From CALDSL01 sp039810245 (GTDB lineage Bacteria > Chloroflexota > Anaerolineae > Anaerolineales > Anaerolineaceae): DNA of 64,000 nucleotides. A model generated the notes under the pieces. The model was not told the origin of the DNA, made no database searches, and saw nothing but the letters and a program-made list of their open reading frames with translations. The DNA is taken from positions 84,332 to 148,331 of the forward strand of contig JBDHWQ010000008.1 in NCBI GenBank assembly GCA_039810245.1, in the 5' to 3' direction. A program made the translations under genes and the position numbers. Every line of letters begins with the position of its first letter. Within the stretch, counting starts at the first letter, position 1. Below, one piece after another: positions 40,577 to 48,936 of the stretch.

Positions 40577-42736
40577 ATGAAAACCCTGTTCCGTGTTTTG
40601 ATCACGTTGATCATTGCTGCCGGGCTGCTGGCTCCATCGGCGGCGGCCTTTGCGCAGGATGCCGGCCCGGGCTGCGTTACCACCAACGGGCGCACCATCT
40701 GCGCGCCGGACGGCGCTTCGGGCGACGAAATTGACGCCCAGGCGAGCGCCAATTTCAAGCTGGCCTATTCCAAGACGCTCAAGGGCGGCTACGTGGCCCA
40801 CGGCGTGGCCATGCGCAACCTGGGCTACGGCACCATCACCGTGAATGATGTGCCCGCCGGGGCTAAGGTGGTGAAGGCCTACCTGGTATGGTCGCTGATG
40901 GCTCCGGCCAAGATGACCGGGTTCTACTACAACAAGGGCAAGATCAACGGCTCGAGTATCACCGGCTCGCTGGTCGCTACTGCCAAAAATCCAGCCTGGC
41001 CGGTTGCTACCTATGGCTCCGTGCCGGTGTGGAGCTACCGCGCGGATGTGACCGGCAAGATGAAGAAGGGTGGCAACGGCACGTATGCCCTCACCGGTTT
41101 CGCTTCCGGGCTGAAGGACGGCAGTGATCCTTACACGATTACCCCGGTTGCGCCTGCGCTGGACGGCGCCACACTGATCATTATCTTCTCCAAGTCAAAT
41201 TATCCCAACACCACGATCAAGCTGTACAACGGCGCGATCACCGTGAACGAGAATGAAACGCCCAACGTGCGCCAGGCAGTCACCGGGATGAACGTCAGGA
41301 ACCTGCCCGGCCTCGCGCAGGCCACGTTCTTCGGCGCCGATGGCTACAGCTTATCCAAAACCAAGCCGGAGACGCGTTTCTTCGAGGAGCCGCTGGACGC
41401 GGTAACCTGGGAAGGCAAGAGCGTACCGGACGGACTGGGCGTTATCTGGCCGATGGGCAACACCTGGGACAGCGTTACGACGGATCTGACCGGCTTCGTG
41501 GAGCCGTATGACAACGAATTCTGGTTCACCGTCACCGCAGGAAGCACGCCTTTCGTTTGGGAAGGCCTGGTGGTTTCCTACGCCAGTGGCGACCAGGACA
41601 GCGACGGCGACAAGCTGAAAGACAGCTGGGAGTTGTTTGGCATCAACGGGCTGAACCTGCCGGAAATGGGCGCAAACCCGCTGCACAAAGACCTGTTCGT
41701 CGAAGCCGACTACATGACCGGCGCCGGCCACGATCACCTGCTGGACGAAGCCCACCTGGATGATATTGTCCAAACGTTCAGCGAAGCTCCGGTGAGCAAC
41801 CCGGACGGGACAAAAGGCATCAATATCCACATCGACACCGGTGGCGCAGTGTATGGGTCGGAAACTGAAGTAGAACGCTTTGACCTGGGCGGCGGTAACG
41901 GGGTTGCGGAAGATGAATATTTAGGAACGTTAACAGCCACGTACGATTATGACTGGAGCGAATTCCAGGCAATCAAAGACGACGATAACTTCGCCTGGAA
42001 CCGGGTTGGTATCTTCCACTACGCGATCTTTGCCCACAACCTTGCTTTCGAAATGGGCTCTACCTCTGGCATCTCGCGCAATGGCTGGCCGGACAAGTAC
42101 TTCGTCAAAGGCGCCACGGACTTCATCATCTCGATGGGCGGCTGGGCGAGCATGGGCGATCAGGATGAGCGCGAAGGCACCTTCGTGCACGAGCTGGGCC
42201 ACAACCTGGGGCTGCGTCACGGCGGCAATGACCACGTGAACTACAAGCCCAACTACTTCAGCGTGATGAACTACTTCTACCAGACCTGGGGCGTTGGCCG
42301 GGATGGCGGCTGGCACTACGATTATTCGCGCATCGCCCCGACGATCACCGAAACGAAAATGAGCGAGGCCAAGGGTATCCCAGGCATTGGCGAGTATATT
42401 GTCCGCTGGGTCTGCCCGTTTGAAGATCCGGATAATCCCGGGTACATGGCAACAGGCGCAACCTTGACCGGTGGGCCAATTGACTGGAACTGCAATGGCT
42501 ACCTGGATAAGGGGTATAAGCGCCTGGATGTCAACTACGATGGGCGTTCCACCACCCTCAAGACGCAGAACAACTGGGCCAACATCACCTTCGCGGGCGG
42601 CGGCATCATCGGCTACCCCAGCCTGGTCAGCTCACAGGCGGTTGAGAGCCTGATGGTCACCAGGCCTACCGGCTGCCTGACCTCTGAGGATGCGCAGAAG
42701 TTCGACAAAGAAGGGTTCTACGGGGTGACGCCGTAA
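40577..42736 (+). CDS. Secreted metzincin-type metalloprotease, paralog 1
   Basis: A 719-aa exported protein. Signal peptide residues 1-26 (cleavage after AAAFA). Residues ~45-350 are a beta-rich domain with KVVKAYLVWSLMAPAK that I cannot name precisely. DQDSDGDKLKDSWELFG (about 352) is a thrombospondin-3-like calcium loop. The zinc site is HELGHNLGLRH starting at His538, full metzincin HExxHxxGxxH, with a Met-turn in YFSVMNYFYQ. PIDWNCNGYLDKG...DVNYDG near the C-terminus looks like another calcium loop. Peptidase target unknown. Its paralog lies at 45636-47765. Confidence 0.85.
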   Translation: MKTLFRVLITLIIAAGLLAPSAAAFAQDAGPGCVTTNGRTICAPDGASGDEIDAQASANFKLAYSKTLKGGYVAHGVAMRNLGYGTITVNDVPAGAKVVKAYLVWSLMAPAKMTGFYYNKGKINGSSITGSLVATAKNPAWPVATYGSVPVWSYRADVTGKMKKGGNGTYALTGFASGLKDGSDPYTITPVAPALDGATLIIIFSKSNYPNTTIKLYNGAITVNENETPNVRQAVTGMNVRNLPGLAQATFFGADGYSLSKTKPETRFFEEPLDAVTWEGKSVPDGLGVIWPMGNTWDSVTTDLTGFVEPYDNEFWFTVTAGSTPFVWEGLVVSYASGDQDSDGDKLKDSWELFGINGLNLPEMGANPLHKDLFVEADYMTGAGHDHLLDEAHLDDIVQTFSEAPVSNPDGTKGINIHIDTGGAVYGSETEVERFDLGGGNGVAEDEYLGTLTATYDYDWSEFQAIKDDDNFAWNRVGIFHYAIFAHNLAFEMGSTSGISRNGWPDKYFVKGATDFIISMGGWASMGDQDEREGTFVHELGHNLGLRHGGNDHVNYKPNYFSVMNYFYQTWGVGRDGGWHYDYSRIAPTITETKMSEAKGIPGIGEYIVRWVCPFEDPDNPGYMATGATLTGGPIDWNCNGYLDKGYKRLDVNYDGRSTTLKTQNNWANITFAGGGIIGYPSLVSSQAVESLMVTRPTGCLTSEDAQKFDKEGFYGVTP

Positions 42737-42760
42737 GGCATCCGTCCCACACCGTAACTA

Positions 42761-42799
42761 CCCAGGCGAGCGCCCCCGCGCTCGCCTGGGTTTCTTTTT
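42761..42799 (+). terminator. Intrinsic terminator after protease 1
   Basis: Perfect 12-bp stem (42761-42772 with 42779-42790) followed by TTTCTTTTT. Confidence 0.95.
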
Positions 42800-42929
42800 C
42801 GCGTCTTGAACCTGTATTTTCCGTAACCCTGACCCCCGGCCAAACCCGCGAAACCCTGCGGGAACACATCCTAGCTTTTTGCGTCATAATGGTAAGGCTA
42901 TCAGCCTTAATGGTAGAAAGGATCAACCG

Positions 42930-43430
42930 ATGAGAATCACATGGATTTTTCTATTCCTGGCAGTACTGCTGGCAGGCTGCGCCGGGCCTTCCGCCGCGCC
43001 CGGGTCTCCCACGGAGCCAACCGCCGGTCCGCCCGCCGCGCAGGAACCGTCATCGCACCCGGCAGTGGGTACCGCGCGCCCGGGTGGCAGCGGGCCGGGG
43101 ATCAGCTACGAGGAGAACCTGCGTATTAACCCGCCGGCGGTGCAGAACCTGACCGCCGCGGTTCAGGCAGATGGCATCCTGCTCACCTGGGATGCGCCGC
43201 CAGCGGTGAGCGTGCCGCACAGCTACAGCGACAATATCCTGGGCTACCGCGTCTACCGCCGCGCGCAGGGCTCGGTGCTCAGCGACCGCGCGCTGCTGGC
43301 CGAGACGGATGAAACGCGCTACCTGGATGCCAGCGCCGAGCCGGGGGTGGAATATTTTTACACCGTCACCGCGCTGAACGAGCGGAACCTGGAATCCAGC
43401 CGCGCGGATGAGGTTTCCGCGACGCGCTAA
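42930..43430 (+). CDS. Lipoprotein with a fibronectin type III-like domain
   Basis: A 166-aa surface lipoprotein. Lipobox LLAGC places the lipidated Cys at residue 17; a Pro/Ala/Gly-rich linker (18-60) is followed by one FN3-like domain (PPAVQNLTAAVQADGILLTW, YRVYRRAQGS, YFYTVTALNERN). Likely a binding module for polymers or proteins outside the cell. GAAAGGA lies 7 nt before ATG 42930, and a CATAAT box is near 42885. Separated from protease 1 by a terminator. Confidence 0.85.
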   Translation: MRITWIFLFLAVLLAGCAGPSAAPGSPTEPTAGPPAAQEPSSHPAVGTARPGGSGPGISYEENLRINPPAVQNLTAAVQADGILLTWDAPPAVSVPHSYSDNILGYRVYRRAQGSVLSDRALLAETDETRYLDASAEPGVEYFYTVTALNERNLESSRADEVSATR

Positions 43431-43453
43431 ATCACAACGACGGTCTTTAACGC

Positions 43454-44530
43454 ATGAACATATCCAACAACTTGGATTGGGACGAACGGCTGCGCTCGCT
43501 GGCGGACGAAGTGCTGGCGGACGCCGGCGCGCCGGGAGCGGCGGTGGCCTTGATGGTGGATGGGCGGATGGCGGCGCAAGTGGCCGCCGGTTTTCGCGAC
43601 CTGGAACGCCGCGTGCCGCTGGCACAAGACGCGCGCTTTTATATCTACAGCAATACCAAGACGCTGATCGCCGCGCTGGTGCTGCGGCTGGCCGAAGCCG
43701 GCCGCCTGGCGCTGGAAGCGCCTTTCCAGAAGTACCTGCCGGAAATCGCGCTGGAGACGCCGGTGAGCGTGCGGCGGCTGCTCAATCACAGCGGCGGCAT
43801 CCCCGATTACGGCGGGCTGCCGGCTTACTACGCGGCAGTGCGAGCGCACCCCGGCCGGCCGTGGAGCGACGCCGAGTTCCTGGCGGCCACGCTGGGGCAG
43901 GGGCTGGCCTACCCGCCCGGCGCGGGCTGGGGCTATTCCAACATCGGTTACCTGTTATTACGCCGGCTGGCCGAGCGCATCAGCACGCAGCCGCTGGCGG
44001 ATGCGCTGCGCGAAGCACTGTTCGCGCCGCTGGGGCTGGATGGTTGCTTTGTGGCGCGCGGCCTGGAAGACGCCGCCCTGCTGACCCCCGCCTCCAGCGC
44101 CTTTTTCACCCGCGGCGCGCTGGAAGACGTGCGCCAGGTCTACCACCCCGGGTGGGTGTCGCATGGCGTGGTGGCTGCAACCGCGCCGGAGCTGGCGCGG
44201 CTGCTGGATGGCATCCTGGGCGGGGCGCTGCTCAGCTCGGGTTCACGCGCGGCCATGCTCGATGCGCTGGACGTGCCGGTGCAGCACCCGCTGTTCCGCC
44301 AGCCGGGCTACGGCCTGGGGCTGATGGTCGACCGGCAGTCGCGCTTTGGGCTGCTGGCAGGGCATGGCGGCGGGGGGCCGGGGTATTCGGCCGGGGCGTT
44401 TTGCCTGCCGCACGCCGGCGGCCACCGCGTCACCGCGGCGGCGCTGGTCAACAGCGATGCCGGCGACGCCGGGCAGCTCCTGGCGCACCGCGCGCTGATG
44501 CTGGCCGCAGAGATGCTGGCATCGGCTTAA
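43454..44530 (+). CDS. Beta-lactamase-fold serine hydrolase (class C/DD-peptidase family)
   Basis: A 358-aa protein with all three motifs of the serine beta-lactamase/DD-peptidase fold: SxxK in IYSNTKTLIAAL (about residue 66), YxN in GWGYSNIGYLL (about residue 160), and HGG in LAGHGGGGPGYSAG in place of KTG. No signal peptide is seen, so it is probably cytosolic; esterase or peptidase activity is more likely than antibiotic resistance. It begins 23 nt after the FN3 lipoprotein gene. Confidence 0.87.
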   Translation: MNISNNLDWDERLRSLADEVLADAGAPGAAVALMVDGRMAAQVAAGFRDLERRVPLAQDARFYIYSNTKTLIAALVLRLAEAGRLALEAPFQKYLPEIALETPVSVRRLLNHSGGIPDYGGLPAYYAAVRAHPGRPWSDAEFLAATLGQGLAYPPGAGWGYSNIGYLLLRRLAERISTQPLADALREALFAPLGLDGCFVARGLEDAALLTPASSAFFTRGALEDVRQVYHPGWVSHGVVAATAPELARLLDGILGGALLSSGSRAAMLDALDVPVQHPLFRQPGYGLGLMVDRQSRFGLLAGHGGGGPGYSAGAFCLPHAGGHRVTAAALVNSDAGDAGQLLAHRALMLAAEMLASA

Positions 44531-44555
44531 CCGGGACCAGGCGTTGCGATAGCCT

Positions 44556-45239
44556 TCAGCCGTTCGCTTGTTTGCCGGTCAGGTCTTTGTCTTCCATTTC
44601 CCAGGCGTGATCGAGCGTGTGATAAGCGGTGTGGCGAATCAGGTAGCGGAGCGGCCATTTGCCGGCACGCTTGCCCAGCGAATGATAATCCCGTATGGCG
44701 TTGCAATACGCATCGCGATGCGCTTGCAGCCCCTCGTCCGTCAGCAGCGCATCTTCGGGGGTGAGCACGCCGAGGCCCTTTGCCCAGTCCCGCTCGTTGG
44801 CAAAGATATGGCGGACGATGCGCTCCCGATCTCGCCCGCCGCCGCGCGGGCCCTTCTGTAATTCAGCCGACACGCGTGAACGAACACCGTCGAAAAACGC
44901 CCAGCATGCCTGCATCAGCACCAATTCACGCTCCAGGGCTTCGGCCGGCGCGGCTTGTTGGTCGAAGCTCGAAAACGCGAACGAAATCCCCCAGAAGTCG
45001 GTTGAGCCCGTGCCCGCATAGTGCTCAACCACGTCAACGGATGGGTCGGCCGCAAACGTATCCCCCAACCCTGCCAGCCTGGCTACCGGTTCATACCTGG
45101 GAAGGTAGGAGCGCAGGCGTTCGATCGCCGCGTCGGCGCTGGTCGCCCCGCGTTCGAGACCAGGCCAGTCTGGCGCTACCGCCACTACCCTCTTGCCCCT
45201 GGGGCCGGTTTCTAGCATCACCCGCATTTGGTTTGCCAC
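44556..45239 (-). CDS. DinB-like protein with N-terminal extension
   Basis: About 227 aa; the only minus-strand gene between 33.7 and 64 kb. The C-terminal half is helical and ends RYLIRHTAYHTLDHAWEMED, like the His-rich metal site of DinB/YfiT four-helix proteins. The N-terminal 70 residues (VAVAPDWPGLERGATSADAAI) recall the HicB-like strand-helix pattern. Function unknown. GTG 45239 is chosen because GGAGGA lies just before it; ATG 45227 or 45254 are possible. Codon use appears less GC-skewed than its neighbours. Confidence 0.7.
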   Translation of the reverse strand: MANQMRVMLETGPRGKRVVAVAPDWPGLERGATSADAAIERLRSYLPRYEPVARLAGLGDTFAADPSVDVVEHYAGTGSTDFWGISFAFSSFDQQAAPAEALERELVLMQACWAFFDGVRSRVSAELQKGPRGGGRDRERIVRHIFANERDWAKGLGVLTPEDALLTDEGLQAHRDAYCNAIRDYHSLGKRAGKWPLRYLIRHTAYHTLDHAWEMEDKDLTGKQANG

Positions 45240-45635
45240 AACTCCTCCGATCATAAGGATTTCTGCCGGTCCACCTCTTTCATCGTGCGCTGGTTGAGAT
45301 TGTATTCAATGCGTATGCGAATTTCAATAGGCTCGATAAGGTTCTTGCGGGGGCGTCTCCGTTTCTCGCAACTTATACAAAACCTATTGCAATTCGTCAA
45401 TTCGCGGCGTATGATATTTCTACTAATCGGATAAAAAATGCCTACAACATAGAAATATAGCGCGCCATCGCGCGCTTCGCGAAGGGGGGTGATCGATCAT
45501 TCGCGGAACCTGATTTCCACCATCCTGGTTGATTGCTACCCGCCGGCGTTCCGGCCGATCGGGTTTGTACTTTTCGCCTGTGTGGCGAGACCTTATCGCA
45601 TTACCAGTCATTGACCATTGCATAAAGGGGTTCAG
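45240..45635. other. Long AT-richer leader region of protease 2
   Basis: 396 bp without a gene. It contains the promoter at 45386-45414 and a predicted ~215-nt untranslated leader. In the leader are GCGCG/CGCGC and CGCGAA/TTCGCG inverted repeats around 45452-45506, the latter enclosing the palindrome TGATCGATCA. No known riboswitch is recognised. Confidence 0.6.
45386..45414 (+). promoter_or_regulatory. Promoter of protease 2
   Basis: -35 TTGCAA (45386-45391), 17-bp spacer, -10 TATGAT (45409-45414). Transcript would start near 45421. Confidence 0.65.
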
Positions 45636-47765
45636 ATGAACAAGCTATTGCGTGTTCTGTTGGTGGCTCTGGTAGCGGCCGGCCTGCTCGTTCCGCAGGT
45701 AGCCGTATTTGCGCAAGATGGCGCGCCGGGGTGCGTGGCCGGCGCCATTGTCGAAGGCTGCGACACCCCCTCGGGTGGCGCGGGCAGCGTGAGCGCCGAA
45801 GCCACGGCCGGGTTTAAGTCCGTGTATTCTAAGACGCTCAACGGCGGCTATGTGGCGCACGGCGTGGGCATGCGCAACACCGGCTACGGCACCATCGTAG
45901 TTGATGATATCCCGGCCGGCTCGAAGGTGACCAAAGCTTACCTGTTCTGGGCGGTCATCGGCCCGGCAAAACTGCCCGGGTTTACCTACAACAAAGGCCG
46001 CATCAACGGCTCGTTGATTACCGGCTCGCTGGTGGGCGTGGCGTCTAATCCCAACTGGTTCGCGCCGGGCTACGGCTACCCGCCCACCTGGGCTTACCGC
46101 TCGGATGTGACCGGCAAGATGAAAAAGGGCGGCAACGGCACCTATGCCCTGACCGCTTTTGCATCCGGCAGCACCAGCGGCGGCGACCCGTGGACTGGCA
46201 CGCAGGTGCCACCCTTCCTGGAAGGCGCGACCCTGGTGATTGTTTACTCGAACAGCAACTCGCCGAAAACCACGGTCAAGATCATGAACGGAGCGGCTTC
46301 CACCAGTTATGATGACGCGGCGCAACTGCACCTCAATGTGCCGGGGCTGAACGCCACCGGCCTGACCGGGCTTTCCAAAGCCACGTTCATCGGTGCGGAT
46401 GGACAAAGCTCGGTGGAAACTGGCAGCCATTTCTTCACCAGCCTGCTGGAAGGCGTGGGGTGGGATGGGCTCAGCGTGCCCAATGCCACCGGGAGCAATT
46501 ATTCGCAGGGCAACCTGTGGGATACCGCTACGGTGGACCTGACCTACCTGATCGACCCGCCCGAGCCGGATTTCTGGTTCAGCACCCAGGGCGATAGCGA
46601 CATTATCGTGTGGGTAGCCCAGGTGGTGGCGTACGCTACCGGCAACCAGGACAGCGACAAGGATAAACTGAAGGACGGCTGGGAGCTGCATGGCGTGGAC
46701 GGCGTGGACCTGCCCGGCTTTGGCGCCGACCCGCTGCACAAGGACCTGTTTATCGAAGCCGACTACATGAACGGGCACGACCACCTGTTGGACGCGGCCC
46801 ACCTGCGCGACATCGTCAATGTGTTCGCCGATGCACCGGTCAGCAATCCTGATGGCACCACCGGTATCAACATCCATATTGACACCGGCGGCGCGGCCAC
46901 CGGCTCGCCCGCCGGCACACTGGCACAGTTCAACCTGGGCGGTGGTAACGCCCTGGCGGAAGATACCAACCTTGGCACATCCTTCTCTAACGGCGATTAC
47001 AACTGGGACGAGTTCCAGGCGCTGAAGAACGTCAATTTCAGCAGTAATCGCATCGGTATCTTCCATTACATGATCTTCGCGCATAACCTGGCGCCATCTT
47101 TCGGTACGGTATCCGGCATCTCGCGCAACGCCAACAGCGATTCTCAGTTTGTCAAGGGCGCAACGGACTTCATCGTTTCGATGGGCGGCTGGACGAGCGG
47201 CGGCACGCAGGACCAGCGCGAAGGCACGTTCATCCACGAGCTGGGGCATAACCTGGGCCTCCGGCACGGCGGCAATGATCACAGTAATTACAAGCCCGGT
47301 TACCTGAGCGTGATGAACTACTACTACCAGACCTGGGGCGTGTATCGCGATGGCACCTGGGGCCACTATGATTACTCGCGCTTCCTGACTCCGGCGCTCA
47401 ACGAGAAATCGCTCAAGGAAACGGCCGGGCTAGGCCCGCTGGCCGCGGGCTATGGCCTGCGCTGGTGGTGCTCGTCTGGCGGGTATGATGCCGACAGCAG
47501 CAGCAGCGCTCCCGTCGACTGGAACTGCAATGGCGTCTATAACGGCGGCACGGTTAAGGCGGATATCAACGGAGATGGCAAGTTCACGACGTTGAAATCG
47601 CAGAACAACTGGGCCAGCATCACCTTTGGCGGCGGTGGCATCATTGGCACTGGCGCCAGCAGCGGCCAGTCGGTGGACGCGCTGATGGTGACCAAAAGCC
47701 CGCTGTGCCTCACCGAGGAAGACGCGCTGCGCATTTCAGAGACAGCGCCGGCCGTCGTGCCGTAA
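45636..47765 (+). CDS. Secreted metzincin-type metalloprotease, paralog 2
   Basis: A 709-aa paralog of the protein at 40577-42736, similar over its full length. Signal peptide 1-26 (cleavage after AVFA). Shared blocks: YSKTLNGGYVAHGVGMRNTG, KAYLFWAVIGPAK, the calcium-type loop NQDSDKDKLKDGWELHG, HELGHNLGLRHGGNDH with the first His at 534, and the Met-turn YLSVMNYYYQ. The C-terminus has PVDWNCNG...DINGDGKFTTLKSQ, a second calcium-type loop. AAAGGGG 5 nt before ATG 45636. Duplication with later divergence is the simplest origin. Confidence 0.87.
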   Translation: MNKLLRVLLVALVAAGLLVPQVAVFAQDGAPGCVAGAIVEGCDTPSGGAGSVSAEATAGFKSVYSKTLNGGYVAHGVGMRNTGYGTIVVDDIPAGSKVTKAYLFWAVIGPAKLPGFTYNKGRINGSLITGSLVGVASNPNWFAPGYGYPPTWAYRSDVTGKMKKGGNGTYALTAFASGSTSGGDPWTGTQVPPFLEGATLVIVYSNSNSPKTTVKIMNGAASTSYDDAAQLHLNVPGLNATGLTGLSKATFIGADGQSSVETGSHFFTSLLEGVGWDGLSVPNATGSNYSQGNLWDTATVDLTYLIDPPEPDFWFSTQGDSDIIVWVAQVVAYATGNQDSDKDKLKDGWELHGVDGVDLPGFGADPLHKDLFIEADYMNGHDHLLDAAHLRDIVNVFADAPVSNPDGTTGINIHIDTGGAATGSPAGTLAQFNLGGGNALAEDTNLGTSFSNGDYNWDEFQALKNVNFSSNRIGIFHYMIFAHNLAPSFGTVSGISRNANSDSQFVKGATDFIVSMGGWTSGGTQDQREGTFIHELGHNLGLRHGGNDHSNYKPGYLSVMNYYYQTWGVYRDGTWGHYDYSRFLTPALNEKSLKETAGLGPLAAGYGLRWWCSSGGYDADSSSSAPVDWNCNGVYNGGTVKADINGDGKFTTLKSQNNWASITFGGGGIIGTGASSGQSVDALMVTKSPLCLTEEDALRISETAPAVVP

Positions 47766-47787
47766 GCGTAACGGCAGCGTTCAACCC

Positions 47788-47822
47788 ACAGGGCGCGGCT
47801 GTAACGGCCGCGCCCTGTTTTG
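47788..47822 (+). terminator. Intrinsic terminator after protease 2
   Basis: Perfect 12-bp stem (47788-47799 with 47807-47818) followed by TTTT. Confidence 0.9.
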
Positions 47823-47849
47823 CTGCGCCGCAGCGGCGCAAAACGGCTG

Positions 47850-47858
47850 TGATATAAT
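47850..47858 (+). promoter_or_regulatory. Extended -10 of the second polysaccharide operon
   Basis: TGATATAAT (hexamer 47853-47858), about 80 nt upstream of the GT2 gene start; -35 not clear. Confidence 0.6.
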
Positions 47859-47937
47859 CTGGGCGTACTGGCTCCCCGCCGGCGGAACGTTAACCCGTGC
47901 CGCCTGCACCCGCCATTCCCAGTGCGTGGAGATTCCC

Positions 47938-48936
47938 GTGAAGCTTTCCGTGGTTGTCCCCGTTTATAACGAGCAGGAAAACCTGCCCATCCTGCACGCG
48001 GCTATTCACCAGGCGCTCGACCCGCTCGAGATCGCCTGGGAAGTGATCCTGGTGGATGATGGCAGCAAAGACCGCAGCCCGCAGGTGCTGGAAGAGCTGG
48101 CCGCCGCTGACCCCGCGCACGTGCGCGTGCTGGAGCTGCGCCGCAACTTTGGGCAGACCGCCGCTATTGCCGCCGGGATCGACCATTCGTGCGGAGAGAT
48201 CGTGGTGCTGATGGACGCCGACATGCAGAACGACCCGGCCGATATCCCCATGATGCTGCAAAAAATCGAGGAAGGCTACGACGTGGTCAGCGGCTGGCGC
48301 ATCAAGCGCCAGGACACCTTCATCACGCGCACGTTGCCATCGCACATGGCCAACTGGATGATCTCGCGCGTCACCGGGGTGCGGCTGCACGATTACGGCT
48401 GCACGCTCAAGGCCTACCGCCGCGAAGTAATCACCGGGTTCCGGCTGTACGGTGAGATGCACCGCTTCATTCCGGTGTACGCCAATTCGGTGGGGGCGCG
48501 CCTGCTGGAAGTGAAAGTGCGCCACCACCCTCGCAAGTTCGGCAAGGCCAAGTACGGGCTGGAGCGCACCTTCAAGGTGATCCTCGACCTGTTTACGGTC
48601 AAGTTCCTCAACAGTTACGCCAACAAGCCGATCTACCTGTTCGGCGGGGCGGGGATGGGGCTGATTATGGCCAGCCTGGCGGTGCTGGTATTCCTGTTTA
48701 TTCGCAGAATTTTCTACCAGGTCGCGGTCAGCAACTCGCCGCTGTTTATCGTGGCGACGATGGTGCTGATCATGGGCTTCCAATCCATCCTGATGGGGTT
48801 GATCGCCGAGCTGCTGGTGCGCACCTACCACGAATCGCAGGGCAAACCCACCTACACCGTGCGCAAAGCGCTGAATATGCAGCCGGAAATACTGGAAGAA
48901 GATATTGCCCATGCGCGTTCTGGTATTCTGCCATGA
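47938..48936 (+). CDS. GT2 glycosyltransferase (polyprenyl-phosphate sugar synthase-like)
   Basis: A 332-aa membrane-bound enzyme. The GT-A domain has VVVPVYNEQENLP, ILVDDGSKDRS, DxD-type VVLMDADMQNDP and RQDTFITRTLPSHMAN; two C-terminal transmembrane helices (about 230-290) follow. This is the layout of ArnC/GtrB/YfdH-type enzymes that charge undecaprenyl phosphate with one sugar. GTG 47938 is preferred over GTG 47926 because GGAG lies 6 nt before it. First gene of the second cluster half. Confidence 0.9.
   Translation: MKLSVVVPVYNEQENLPILHAAIHQALDPLEIAWEVILVDDGSKDRSPQVLEELAAADPAHVRVLELRRNFGQTAAIAAGIDHSCGEIVVLMDADMQNDPADIPMMLQKIEEGYDVVSGWRIKRQDTFITRTLPSHMANWMISRVTGVRLHDYGCTLKAYRREVITGFRLYGEMHRFIPVYANSVGARLLEVKVRHHPRKFGKAKYGLERTFKVILDLFTVKFLNSYANKPIYLFGGAGMGLIMASLAVLVFLFIRRIFYQVAVSNSPLFIVATMVLIMGFQSILMGLIAELLVRTYHESQGKPTYTVRKALNMQPEILEEDIAHARSGILP

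Noticed and set aside
40523..40577. Longer start for protease 1 at 40523
   Set aside because: The signal peptide begins at MKTLFRVLITL (ATG 40577), and the extra residues would precede it.
45645..47366. A 573-codon minus-strand frame opposite protease 2
   Set aside because: Shadow of the metalloprotease reading frame; no motif and no ribosome site.
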